64,000 nt of DNA, from assembly GCA_947568835.1 (NCBI GenBank), contig OX387607.1, positions 11,051,701 through 11,115,700 on the forward strand, read 5' to 3'. The stretch is from Protonemura montana (taxonomy: Eukaryota; Arthropoda; Insecta; Plecoptera; Nemouridae). Under the pieces are notes generated by a model. That model was not told where the DNA came from, did no database searches, and worked only from the letters and a program-made list of their open reading frames with translations. Position 1 is the first letter of the stretch. The number at the start of each line of letters is the position of its first letter. Positions 24,091 to 37,460 of this stretch are shown here, in pieces. The position numbers and the translations under genes are program-made.

Positions 24091-24335
24091 AATCTTGCCG
24101 CTGACGTCAGCAGCGAAGCACATCACTGCACTTCACTACACAGACGTCGGCTGCATGGAGGGAAATGCCCACACTGACAGAGATTTGAAATATGACTCTT
24201 ATCTGTAAGGTTTCACCGAACGCGCAGTCGTGTTAAGAGTCCCAGCGTAACCTGTCGGCAGAATCTGCAACTCACAGCAAATTAGTTCAATGATTTGCCA
24301 CCAGAGCGACTCGAGCTCGACATAGCCAAAAAGCT

Positions 24336-24405
24336 ACGGGGCCGGGAATCGAACGCAACCCGTCCGCATTACTAGCAAGCTCGCTAACCGCTGGGCCACG
24401 GGCTC
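24336..24405 (-). repeat. tRNA-like sequence 3 of array unit (first copy)
   Basis: Best of the four. The complement has CCCGTGGCCCAGCGGTTAGC (A box) and, after about 25 bases, GGTTGCGTTCGATTCCCGGC (B box and T-arm). It closely resembles a eukaryotic tRNA in sequence order. It recurs in all units, and a diverged copy lies at 36,797-36,865. Confidence 0.6.
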
Positions 24406-24591
24406 TTCTATGATTGGTGTGTTAATTTAGGCAAAAGTACATAAGGAAGCTAATGCAACCGATCTGCTCGATACTTGGCAATCCAGGAAGATATTCACAG
24501 CATAATTTCTTACATTTCATATATGTCTAAGCAACAGTTAGTCGCCTACAGGACCACGTTGAGTAATAATTCCAAAACCAAAAAGTGCTCC

Positions 24592-24660
24592 TGCACCGGG
24601 ATACGAACGCAGACCCACTGCATTTAGAAGCGACGACTCAAACAATTTGGCCAGCAAGCA
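24592..24660 (-). repeat. tRNA-like sequence 4 of array unit (first copy)
   Basis: The complement carries TGCTGGCCAAATTGTTTGAG and GGTCTGCGTTCGTATCCCGG (B box). Diverged versions flank the array at 22,968-23,032 and 37,055-37,120. Confidence 0.5.
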
Positions 24661-27600
24661 ATTGTTCCTCGCTGAATTTTTTGCCTACTAATTGGTACGT
24701 GACAATATCAGCCTGCGACAGCCGACCAAGTAGTCACCTGTTACCGACCCAATACTAATTAATCAAGTTCGTTTGATAACCAACAGGTAGCGCTAACATC
24801 AAAAAAGCACACACAAGCGCTGGTTCAGTGATACTTGGCACATGTCTAGGGGGTCGAGTGCTTCAATAAATCACTGGTGCTGCACCCGTCGGCCTCCATC
24901 GTCTTGCTGGTCCACGTCGGATCTTGGCAAGCGATGGAAGCTCTTTTTCTTGGAGTGGCTAATTGCCACTCCCACCCCTCGCTGGAGGCTGGGTCCAGTC
25001 TTGTACGGACTCTTTTCTCTCTTTGCACTTAGTGCAGGGATTGGTGAAGATGCCAGGTGTATCTGACGTCACATGTCAAGTATTTGTGACATAGCGCCTG
25101 GGGCCTAATAAGTCTGATCTCAAACAGACGCCGCGAGCGATGCGCTGACGTCATCACCATCCGTCCTCAAATCCGCAATCGAAATTAAATTTTCCAATGG
25201 CGTCGCGACGTCGACGGTGGCGCCACCTGTGAGCCAGGCTGGAACTAATCAGGACTGGGAAAATTTTTCAAAATAAAAAAATAAAATCGTAGAAAGACAA
25301 AAATGATTGTGGCCAACAAAAAGTAAAAACAAAAATTAGTCCACGACGAGAATCGAACTCGGTACCCTCTGCACATCAGTCAGTCACTCTATCCGCTCGA
25401 CCACTCGAGCCGCTATATAGGAGAGATGTTTTTTGGAAGTAATAAACTGTTGAAGTGTGACGACAACAGCGAAGACTGCGAACAAATCGTCAGCCACTGC
25501 ATCGATGAATTTTAATCAAAATATATCTGGAATGCATCAGTAGACTTCATCAAATATGGATGCCCACCATCGGAAATATTTCCCAAGTCTTGATCAGTTT
25601 ATTCATCCTGAATATTTCGCCATGGGCGAACAAACTGTCATTCAACACATCATGCGTCCAAACAATGGACGAGATTCGAACTGGTCGCATTGGCCAACTC
25701 ATTTGAGTCCCAGCCTTTGACCAGTGATACGAATCTTGCCGCTGACGTCAGCAGCGAAGCACATCACTGCACTTCACTACACAGACGTCGGCTGCATGGA
25801 GGGAAATGCCCACACTGACAGAGATTTGAAATATGACTCTTATCTGTAAGGTTTCACCGAACGCGCAGTCGTGTTAAGAGTCCCAGCGTAACCTGTCGGC
25901 AGAATCGGCAACTCACAGCAAATTAGTTCAATGATTTGCCACCAGAGCGACTCGAGCTCGACATAGCCAAAAAGCTACGGGGCCGGGAATCGAACGCAAC
26001 CCGTCCGCATTACTAGCAAGCTCGCTAACCGCTGGGCCACGGGCTCTTCTATGATTGGTGTGTTAATTTAGGCAAAAGTACATAAGGAAGCTAATGCAAC
26101 CGATCTGCTCGAAACTTGGCAATCCAGGAAGATATTCACAGCATAATTTCTTACATTTCATATATGTCTAAGCAACAGTTAGTCGCCTACAGGACCACGG
26201 TGAGTAATAATTCCAAAACCAAAAAGTGCTCCTGCACCGGGATACGAACGCAGACCCACTGCATTTAGAAGCGACGACTCAAACAATTTGGCCAGCAAGC
26301 AATTGTTCCTCGCTGAATTTTTTGCCTACTAATTGGTACGTGACAATATCAGCCTGCGACAGCCGACCAAGTAGTCACCTGTTACCGACCCAATACTAAT
26401 TGATCAAGTTCGTTTGATACCCAACAGGTAGCGCTAACATCAAAAAAGCACACACTAGCGCTGGTTCAGTGATACTTGGCACATGTCTAGGGGGTCGAGT
26501 GCTTCAATGAATTACTTGCCCTGCACCAGTCGGCCCCCATCGTCTTACTGGTCCACGTCGGATCTTGGCAAGCGATGGAAGCTCTTTTTCTTGGAGTGGC
26601 TAATTGCCACTCCCACCCCTCGCTGGAGGCTGGGTCCAGTCTTGTACGGACTCTTCCCTCTCTTTGCACTTAGTGCAGGGATTGGTGAGATGCCAGGTGT
26701 ATCTGACGTCACATGTCAAGTATTTGTGACATAGCGCCTGGGGCCTAAAAAGTCTGATCTCAAACAGACGCCGCGAGCGATGCGCTGACGTCATCACCAT
26801 CCGTTCTCAACTCCGCAATCGAAATTAAATTTTCAAATGGCGTCGCGACGTCGACGGTGGCGCCACCTGTGAGCCAGGCTGGAACTAATCAGGACTGGGA
26901 AAATTTTTCAAAATAAAAAAATAAAATCGTAGAAAGACAAAAATGATTGTGGCCAACAAAAAGTAAAAACAAAAATTAGTCCACGACGAGAATCGAACTC
27001 GGTACCCTCTGCACATCAGTCAGTCACTCTATCCGCTCGACCACTCGAGCCGCTATATAGAAGAGATGTTTTTTGGAAGTAATAAACTGTTGAAGTGTGA
27101 CGACAGCAGCGAAGACTGCGAACAAATCGTCAGCCACTGCATCGATGAATTTTAATCAAAATATATCTGGAATGCATCAGTAGACTTCATCAAATATGGA
27201 TGCCCACCATCGGAAATATTTCCCAAGTCTTGATCAGTTTATTCATCCTGAATATTTCGCCATGGGCGAACAAACTGTCATTCAACACATCATGCGTCCA
27301 AACAATGGACGAGATTCGAACTGGTCGCATTGGCCAACTCATTTGAGTCCCAGCCTTTGACCAGTGATACGAATCTTGCCGCTGACGTCAGCAGCGAAGC
27401 ACATCACTGCACTTCACTACACAGACGTCGGCTGCATGGAGGGAAACGCCCACACTGACAGAGATTTGAAATATGACTCTTATCTGTAAGGTTTCACCGA
27501 ACGCGCAGTCGTGTTAAGAGTCCCAGCGTAACCTGTCGGCAGAATCTGCAACTCACAGCAAATTAGTTCAATGATTTGCCACCAGAGCGACTCGAGCTCG

Positions 27601-30600
27601 ACATAGCCAAAAAGCTACGGGGCCGGGAATCGAACGCAACCCGTCCGCATTACTAGCAAGCTCGCTAACCGCTGGGCCACGGGCTCTTCTATGATAGGTG
27701 TGTTAATTTAGGCAAAAGTACATAAGGAAGCCACTGCAACCGATCTGCTCGATACTTGGCAATCCAGGGAAATATTCACAGCATAATTTCTTACATTTCA
27801 TATATGTCTAAGCAACAGTAAGTCGCCTACAGGACCACGGTGAGTAATAATTCCAAAACCAAAAAGTGCTCCTGCACCGGGATACGAACGCAGACCTACT
27901 GCATTTAGAAGCGACGACTCAAACAATTTGGCCAGCAAGCAATTGTTCCTCGCTGAATTTTTTGCCTACTAATTGGTACGTGACAATATCAGCCTGCGAC
28001 AGCCGACCAAGTAGTCACCTGTTACCGACCCAATACTAATTGATCAAGTTCGTTTGATACCCAACAGGTAGCGCTAACATCAAAAAAGCACACACTAGCG
28101 CTGGTTCAGTGATACTTGGCACATGTCTAGGGGGTCGAGTGCTTCAATAAATTACTGGCGCTGCACCAGTCGGCCTCCATCGTCTTGCTGGTCCACGTCG
28201 GATCTTGGCAAGCGATGGAAGCTCTTTTTCTTGGAGTGGCTAATTGCCACTCCCACCCCTCGCTGGAGGCTGGGTCCAGTCTTGTACGGACTCTTCCCTC
28301 TCTATGCACTTAGTGCAGGGATTGGTGAAGATGCCAGGTGTATCTGACGTCACATGTCAAGAATTTGTGACATAGCGCCTGGGGCCTAATAAGTCTGATC
28401 TCAAACAGACGCCGCGAGCGATGCGCTGACGTCATCACCATCCGTCCTCAAATCCGCAATCGAAATTAAATTTTCAAATAGCGTCGCGACGTCGACGGTG
28501 GCGCCACCTGTGAGCCAGGCTGGAACTAATCAGGACTGGGAAAATTTTTCAAAATAAAAAAATAAAATCGTAGAAAGACAAAAATGATTGTGGCCAACGA
28601 AAAGTAAAAACAAAAATTAGTCCACGACGAGAATCGAACTCGGTACCCTCTGCACATCAGTCAGTCACTCTATCCGCTCGACCACTCGAGCCGCTATATA
28701 GGAGAGATGTTTTTTGGAAGTAATAAACTGTTGAAGTGTGACGACAACAGCGAAGACTGCGAACAAATCGTCAGCCACTGCATCGATGAATTTTAATCAA
28801 AATATATCTGGAATGCATCAGTAGACTTCATCAAATATGGATGCCCACCATCGGAAATATTTCCCAAGTCTTGATCAGTTTATTCATCCTGAATATTTCG
28901 CCATGGGCGAACAAACTGTCATTCAACACATCATGCGTCCAAACAATGGACGAGATTCGAACTGGTCGCATTGGCCAACTCATTTGAGTCCCAGCCTTTG
29001 ACCAGTGATACGAATCTTGCCGCTGACGTCAGCAGCGAAGCACATCACTGCACTTCACTACACAGACGTCGGCTGCATGGAGGGAAATGCCCACACTGAC
29101 AGAGATTTGAAATATGACTCTTATCTGTAAGGTTTCACCGAACGCGCAGTCGTGTTAAGAGTCCCAGCGTAACCTGTCGGCAGAATCGGCAACTCACAGC
29201 AAATTAGTTCAATGATTTGCCACCAGAGCGACTCGAGCTCGACATAGCCAAAAAGCTACGGGGCCGGGAATCGAACGCAACCCGTCCGCATTACTAGCAA
29301 GCTCGCTAACCGCTGGGCCACGGGCTCTTCTATGATTGGTGTGTTAATTTAGGCAAAAGTACATAAGGAAGCTAATGCAACCGATCTGCTCGAAACTTGG
29401 CAATCCAGGAAGATATTCACAGCATAATTTCTTACATTTCATATATGTCTAAGCAACAGTTAGTCGCCTACAGGACCACGGTGAGTAATAATTCCAAAAC
29501 CAAAAAGTGCTCCTGCACCGGGATACGAACGCAGACCCACTGCATTTAGAAGCGACGACTCAAACAATTTGGCCAGCAAGCAATTGTTCCTCGCTGAATT
29601 TTTTGCCTACTAATTGGTACGTGACAATATCAGCCTGCGACAGCCGACCAAGTAGTCACCTGTTACCGACCCAATACTAATTGATCAAGTTCGTTTGATA
29701 CCCAACAGGTAGCGCTAACATCAAAAAAGCACACACTAGCGCTGGTTCAGTGATACTTGGCACATGTCTAGGGGGTCGAGTGCTTCAATGAATTACTTGC
29801 CCTGCACCAGTCGGCCCCCATCGTCTTACTGGTCCACGTCGGATCTTGGCAAGCGATGGAAGCTCTTTTTCTTGGAGTGGCTAATTGCCACTCCCACCCC
29901 TCGCTGGAGGCTGGGTCCAGTCTTGTACGGACTCTTCCCTCTCTTTGCACTTAGTGCAGGGATTGGTGAGATGCCAGGTGTATCTGACGTCACATGTCAA
30001 GTATTTGTGACATAGCGCCTGGGGCCTAAAAAGTCTGATCTCAAACAGACGCCGCGAGCGATGCGCTGACGTCATCACCATCCGTTCTCAACTCCGCAAT
30101 CGAAATTAAATTTTCAAATGGCGTCGCGACGTCGACGGTGGCGCCACCTGTGAGCCAGGCTGGAACTAATCAGGACTGGGAAAATTTTTCAAAATAAAAA
30201 AATAAAATCGTAGAAAGACAAAAATGATTGTGGCCAACAAAAAGTAAAAACAAAAATTAGTCCACGACGAGAATCGAACTCGGTACCCTCTGCACATCAG
30301 TCAGTCACTCTATCCGCTCGACCACTCGAGCCGCTATATAGAAGAGATGTTTTTTGGAAGTAATAAACTGTTGAAGTGTGACGACAGCAGCGAAGACTGC
30401 GAACAAATCGTCAGCCACTGCATCGATGAATTTTAATCAAAATATATCTGGAATGCATCAGTAGACTTCATCAAATATGGATGCCCACCATCGGAAATAT
30501 TTCCCAAGTCTTGATCAGTTTATTCATCCTGAATATTTCGCCATGGGCGAACAAACTGTCATTCAACACATCATGCGTCCAAACAATGGACGAGATTCGA

Positions 30601-33600
30601 ACTGGTCGCATTGGCCAACTCATTTGAGTCCCAGCCTTTGACCAGTGATACGAATCTTGCCGCTGACGTCAGCAGCGAAGCACATCACTGCACTTCACTA
30701 CACAGACGTCGGCTGCATGGAGGGAAACGCCCACACTGACAGAGATTTGAAATATGACTCTTATCTGTAAGGTTTCACCGAACGCGCAGTCGTGTTAAGA
30801 GTCCCAGCGTAACCTGTCGGCAGAATCTGCAACTCACAGCAAATTAGTTCAATGATTTGCCACCAGAGCGACTCGAGCTCGACATAGCCAAAAAGCTACG
30901 GGGCCGGGAATCGAACGCAACCCGTCCGCATTACTAGCAAGCTCGCTAACCGCTGGGCCACGGGCTCTTCTATGATAGGTGTGTTAATTTAGGCAAAAGT
31001 ACATAAGGAAGCCACTGCAACCGATCTGCTCGATACTTGGCAATCCAGGGAAATATTCACAGCATAATTTCTTACATTTCATATATGTCTAAGCAACAGT
31101 AAGTCGCCTACAGGACCACGGTGAGTAATAATTCCAAAACCAAAAAGTGCTCCTGCACCGGGATACGAACGCAGACCCACTGCATTTAGAAGCGACGACT
31201 CAAACAATTTGGCCAGCAAGCAATTGTTCCTGAATTTTTTGCCTACTAATTGGTACGTGACAATATCAGCCTGCGACAGCCGACCAAGTAGTCACCTGTT
31301 ACCGACCCAATACTAATTGATCAAGTTCGTTTGATACCCAACAGGTAGCGCTAACATCAAAAAAGCACACACTAGCGCTGGTTCAGTGATACTTGGCACA
31401 TGTCTAGGGGGTCGAGTGCTTCAATAAATTACTGGTGCTGCACCCGTCGGCCTCCATCGTCTTGCTGGTCCACGTCGGATCTTGGCAAGCGATGGAAGCT
31501 CTTTTTCTTGGAGTGGCTAATTGCCACTCCCACCCCTCGCTGGAGGCTGGGTCCAGTCTTCCCTCTCTTTGCACTTAGTGCAGGGATTGGTGAGATGCCA
31601 GGTGTATCTGACGTCACATGTCAAGTATTTGTGACATAGCGCCTGGGGCCTAAAAAGTCTGATCTCAAACAGACGCCGCGAGCGATGCGCTGACGTCATC
31701 ACCATCCGTTCTCAACTCCACAATCGAAATTAAATTTTCAAATGGCGTCGCGACGTCGACGGTGGCGCCACCTGTGAGCCAGGCTGGAACTAATCAGGAC
31801 TGGGAAAATTTTTCAAAATAAAAAAATAAAATCGTAGAAAGACAAAAATGATTGTGGCCAACAAAAAGTAAAAACAAAAATTAGTCCACGACGAGAGTCG
31901 AACTCGGTACCCTCTGCACATCAGTCAGTCACTCTATCCGCCCGACCACTCGAGCCGCTATATAGAAGAGATGTTTTTTGGAAGTAATAAACTGTTGAAG
32001 TGTGACGACAGCAGCGAAGACTCCGAACAAATCGTCAGCCACTGCATCGATGAATTTTAATCAAAATATATCTGGAATGCATCAGTAGACTTCATCAAAT
32101 ATGGATGCCCACCATCGGAAATATTTCCCAAGTCTTGATCAGTTTATTTATCCTGAATATTTCGCCATGGGCGATCAAACTGTCATACAACACATCGTGC
32201 GTCCAAACAATGGACGAGATTCGAACTGGTCGCATTGGCCAACTCATTTGAGTCCCAGCCTTTGACCAGTGATACGAATCTTGCCGCTGACGTCAGCAGC
32301 GAAGCACATCACTGCACTTCACTACACAGACGTCGGCTGCATGGAGGGAAACGCCCACACTGACAGAGATTTGAAATATGACTCTTATCTGTAAGGTTTC
32401 ACCGAACGCGCAGTCGTGTTAAGAGTCCCAGCGTAACCTGTCGGCAGAATCTGCAACTCACAGCAAATTAGTTCAATGATTTGCCACCAGAGCGACTCGA
32501 GCTCGACATAGCCAAAAAGCTACGGGGCCGGGAATCGAACGCAACCCGTCCGCATTACTAGCAAGCTCGCTAACCGCTGGGCCACGGGCTCTTCTATGAT
32601 AGGTGTGTTAATTTAGGCAAAAGTACATAAGGAAGCCACTGCAACCGATCTGCTCGATACTTGGCAATCCAGGGAAATATTCACAGCATAATTTCTTACA
32701 TTTCATATATGTCTAAGCAACAGTAAGTCGCCTACAGGACCACGGTGAGTAATAATTCCAAAACCAAAAAGTGCTCCTGCACCGGGATACGAACGCAGAC
32801 CTACTGCATTTAGAAGCGACGACTCAAACAATTTGGCCAGCAAGCAATTGTTCCTCGCTGAATTTTTTGCCTACTAATTGGTACGTGACAATATCAGCCT
32901 GCGACAGCCGACCAAGTAGTCACCTGTTACCGACCCAATACTAATTGATCAAGTTCGTTTGATACCCAACAGGTAGCGCTAACATCAAAAAAGCACACAC
33001 TAGCGCTGGTTCAGTGATACTTGGCACATGTCTAGGGGGTCGAGTGCTTCAATAAATTACTGGTGCTGCACCCGTCGGCCTCCATCGTCTTGCTGGTCCA
33101 CGTCGGATCTTGGCAAGCGATGGAAGCTCTTTTTCTTGGAGTGGCTAATTGCCACTCCCACCCCTCGCTGGAGGCTGGGTCCAGTCTTGTACGGACTCTT
33201 CCCTCTCTTTGCACTTAGTGCAGGGATTGGTGAAGATGCCAGGTGTATCTGACGTCACATGTCAAGTATTTGTGACATAGCGCCTGGGGCCTAATAAGTC
33301 TGATCTCAAACAGACGCCGCGAGCGATGCGCTGACGTCATCACCATCCGTCCTCAAATCCGCAATCGAAATTAAATTTTCAAATGGCGTCGCGACGTCGA
33401 CGGTGGCGCCACCTGTGAGCCAGGCTGGAACTAATCAGGACTGGGAAAATTTTTCAAAATAAAAAAATAAAATCGTAGAAAGACAAAAATGATTGTGGCC
33501 AACAAAAAGTAAAAACAAAAATTAGTCCACGACGAGAATCGAACTCGGTACCCTCTGCACATCAGTCAGTCACTCTATCCGCTCGACCACTCGAGCCGCT

Positions 33601-36600
33601 ATATAGAAGAGATGTTTTTTGGAAGTAATAAACTGTTGAAGTGTGACGACAGCAGCGAAGACTGCGAACAAATCGTCAGCCACTGCATCGATGAATTTTA
33701 ATCAAAATATATCTGGAATGCATCAGTAGACTTCATCAAATATGGATGCCCACCATCGGAAATATTTCCCAAGTCTTGATCAGTTTATTCATCCTGAATA
33801 TTTCGCCATGGGCGAACAAACTGTCATTCAACACATCATGCGTCCAAACAATGGACGAGATTCGAACTGGTCGCATTGGCCAACTCATTTGAGTCCCAGC
33901 CTTTGACCAGTGATACGAATCTTGCCGCTGACGTCAGCAGCGAAGCACATCACTGCACTTCACTACACAGACGTCGGCTGCATGGAGGGAAACGCCCACA
34001 CTGACAGAGATTTGAAATATGACTCTTATCTGTAAGGTTTCACCGAACGCGCAGTCGTGTTAAGAGTCCCAGCGTAACCTGTCGGCAGAATCTGCAACTC
34101 ACAGCAAATTAGTTCAATGATTTGCCACCAGAGCGACTCGAGCTCGACATAGCCAAAAAGCTACGGGGCCGGGAATCGAACGCAACCCGTCCGCATTACT
34201 AGCAAGCTCGCTAACCGCTGGGCCACGGGCTCTTCTAAGATAGGTGTGTTAATTTAGGCAAAAGTACATAAGGAAGCCACTGCAACCGATCTGCTCGATA
34301 CTTGGCAATCCAGGGAAATATTCACAGCATAATTTCTTACATTTCATATATGTCTAAGCAACAGTAAGTCGCCTACAGGACCACGGTGAGTAATAATTCC
34401 AAAACCAAAAAGTGCTCCTGCACCGGGATACGAACGCAGACCCACTGCATTTAGAAGCGACGACTCAAACAATTTGGCCAGCAAGCAATTGTTCCTCGCT
34501 GAATTTTTTGCCTACTAATTGGTACGTGACAATATCAGCCTGCGACAGCCGACCAAGTAGTCACCTGTTACCGACCCAATACTAATTGATCAAGTTCGTT
34601 TGATACCCAACAGGTAGCGCTAACATCAAAAAAGCACACACTAGCGCTGGTTCAGTGATACTTGGCACATGTCTAGGGGGTCGAGTGCTTCAATAAATTA
34701 CTGGTGCTGCACCCGTCGGCCTCCATCGTCTTGCTGGTCCACGTCGGATCTTGGCAAGCGATGGAAGCTCTTTTTCTTGGAGTGGCTAATTGCCACTCCC
34801 ACCCCTCGCTGGAGGCTGGGTCCAGTCTTCCCTCTCTTTGCACTTAGTGCAGGGATTGGTGAGATGCCAGGTGTATCTGACGTCACATGTCAAGTATTTG
34901 TGACATAGCGCCTGGGGCCTAAAAAGTCTGATCTCAAACAGACGCCGCGAGCGATGCGCTGACGTCATCACCATCCGTTCTCAACTCCACAATCGAAATT
35001 AAATTTTCAAATGGCGTCGCGACGTCGACGGTGGCGCCACCTGTGAGCCAGGCTGGAACTAATCAGGACTGGGAAAATTTTTCAAAATAAAAAAATAAAA
35101 TCGTAGAAAGACAAAAATGATTGTGGCCAACAAAAAGTAAAAACAAAAATTAGTCCACGACGAGAGTCGAACTCGGTACCCTCTGCACATCAGTCAGTCA
35201 CTCTATCCGCCCGACCACTCGAGCCGCTATATAGAAGAGATGTTTTTTGGAAGTAATAAACTGTTGAAGTGTGACGACAGCAGCGAAGACTCCGAACAAA
35301 TCGTCAGCCACTGCATCGATGAATTTTAATCAAAATATATCTGGAATGCATCAGTAGACTTCATCAAATATGGATGCCCACCATCGGAAATATTTCCCAA
35401 GTCTTGATCAGTTTATTTATCCTGAATATTTCGCCATGGGCGATCAAACTGTCATTCAACACATCGTGCGTCCAAACAATGGACGAGATTCGAACTGGTC
35501 GCATTGGCCAACTCATTTGAGTCCCAGCCTTTGACCAGTGATACGAATCTTGCCGCTGACGTCAGCAGCGAAGCACATCACTGCACTTCACTACACAGAC
35601 GTCGGCTGCATGGAGGGAAACGCCCACACTGACAGAGATTTGAAATATGACTCTTATCTGTAAGGTTTCACCGAACGCGCAGTCGTGTTAAGAGTCCCAG
35701 CGTAACCTGTCGGCAGAATCTGCAACTCACAGCAAATTAGTTCAATGATTTGCCACCAGAGCGACTCGAGCTCGACATAGCCAAAAAGCTACGGGGCCGG
35801 GAATCGAACGCAACCCGTCCGCATTACTAGCAAGCTCGCTAACCGCTGGGCCACGGGCTCTTCTATGATAGGTGTGTTAATTTAGGCAAAAGTACATAAG
35901 GAAGCCACTGCAACCGATCTGCTCGATACTTGGCAATCCAGGGAAATATTCACAGCATAATTTCTTACATTTCATATATGTCTAAGCAACAGTAAGTCGC
36001 CTACAGGACCACGGTGAGTAATAATTCCAAAACCAAAAAGTGCTCCTGCACCGGGATACGAACGCAGACCTACTGCATTTAGAAGCGACGACTCAAACAA
36101 TTTGGCCAGCAAGCAATTGTTCCTCGCTGAATTTTTTGCCTACTAATTGGTACGTGACAATATCAGCCTGCGACAGCCGACCAAGTAGTCACCTGTTACC
36201 GACCCAATACTAATTGATCAAGTTCGTTTGATACCCAACAGGTAGCGCTAACATCAAAAAAGCACACACTAGCGCTGGTTCAGTGATACTTGGCACATGT
36301 CTAGGGGGTCGAGTGCTTCAATAAATTACTGGCGCTGCACCAGTCGGCCTCCATCGTCTTGCTGGTCCACGTCGGATCTTGGCAAGCGATGGAAGCTCTT
36401 TTTTCCAAGTCTTGATCAGTTTATTCATCCTGAATATTTCGCCATGGGCGAACAAACTGTCATTCAACACAAACATGCGTCCAAATAATGGACGAGATTC
36501 GAACTGGTCGCATTGGCCAACTCATTTGAGTCCCAGCCTTTGACCAGTGATACGAATCTTGCCGCTGACGTCAGCAGCGAAGCACGTCACTGCACTTCAC

Positions 36601-37390
36601 TACACAGACGTCGGCTGCATGGAGGGAAACGCCCACACTGACAGAGATTTGAAATATGACTCTTATCTGTAAGGTTTCACCGAACGCGCAGTCGTGTTAA
36701 GAGTCCCAGCGTAACCTGTCGGCAGAATCTGCAACTCACAGCAAATTAGTTCAATGATTTGCCACCAGAGCGACTCGAGCTTGACGTAGCCAAAATGCTG
36801 CCCGGCTGGGAACCGAACGCAAGCCGTTCACATCACATGTGAGCTCGCTATCCACAGAGCTACGACGTGTTCTAATTCTAGTATGATTATACATGCACAA
36901 GTACATAAGGAAGCTAATGCAACCGATCTGTTTATTGCTTAGCAGCCAAGGAAGATATTTACATCAATAATTCTTACATTTTAAATATGTCTTAGCAACA
37001 CAGTTGCTTAATAGATCACGATTAGAATTTTTTCCAAAAGAAAAAAGTGCTCCATCACCGGGATGCGAACCCAGGCTCCTCTCGATGGAACGCAACGACT
37101 TTACCAACTTGGCCACCAATCGAATGATCATTACTTGCATATGTAGCCAATTTATTCTGCAATTTGTTTCTCGAACTGACAGCCGCGAGTCTTCGCTGAC
37201 GTCATTATCAGCTGAGAAGAAATCATCAATTAATTTAATTTTTAAAACATGATCTGTGACGTCGATGTCGGCGCTACCTGGTAGCCAGGCTAGAACTAAC
37301 CCGTCCTGGAAAATTGCAGGAGACGACTTCAGGGCAATGAAAATAATACTCTGAGAGTTTTAATGATTCGCCACTTGATGAAGAACAAAA

Positions 37391-37460
37391 ACGCGGACCG
37401 GTCAGGATTCGAACCCAGGCCTGTTGGAAGGCGCCTGCTGGTAAAGTAACATCTCCGTAA
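37391..37460 (-). repeat. tRNA-like sequence, right arm of composite element 2
   Basis: CGGACCGGTCAGGATTCGAACCCAGG is, in complement, a B box with T-arm. The surrounding sequence (ATGAAGAACAAAAACGCGGACC) matches 59,965-60,000 in the other composite element, tying the two right arms together. Confidence 0.5.

Larger units (their letters stand above)
23097..36780 (+). repeat. Tandem array, nine units of about 1.64 kb
   Basis: Units start (at a shared ATGTCTAGGGGGTCGAGTGC) at 23,201, 24,842, 26,483, 28,123, 29,764, 31,400, 33,028, 34,669 and 36,297. Spacings are 1,641, 1,641, 1,640, 1,641, 1,636, 1,628, 1,641 and 1,628. Each full unit has four tRNA-like sequences, in the first unit at 23,702-23,774, 24,025-24,090, 24,336-24,405 and 24,592-24,660, all reading on the minus strand. 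Each unit also has five GACGTC palindromes. Variants alternate: units at 24,842 and 28,123 match each other, 26,483 matches 29,764, and 31,400 matches 34,669, giving a dimeric period near 3.27 kb. The last unit has an internal deletion of about 630 bp. Short open frames in each unit occur on both strands and are not considered genes. Confidence 0.92.
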
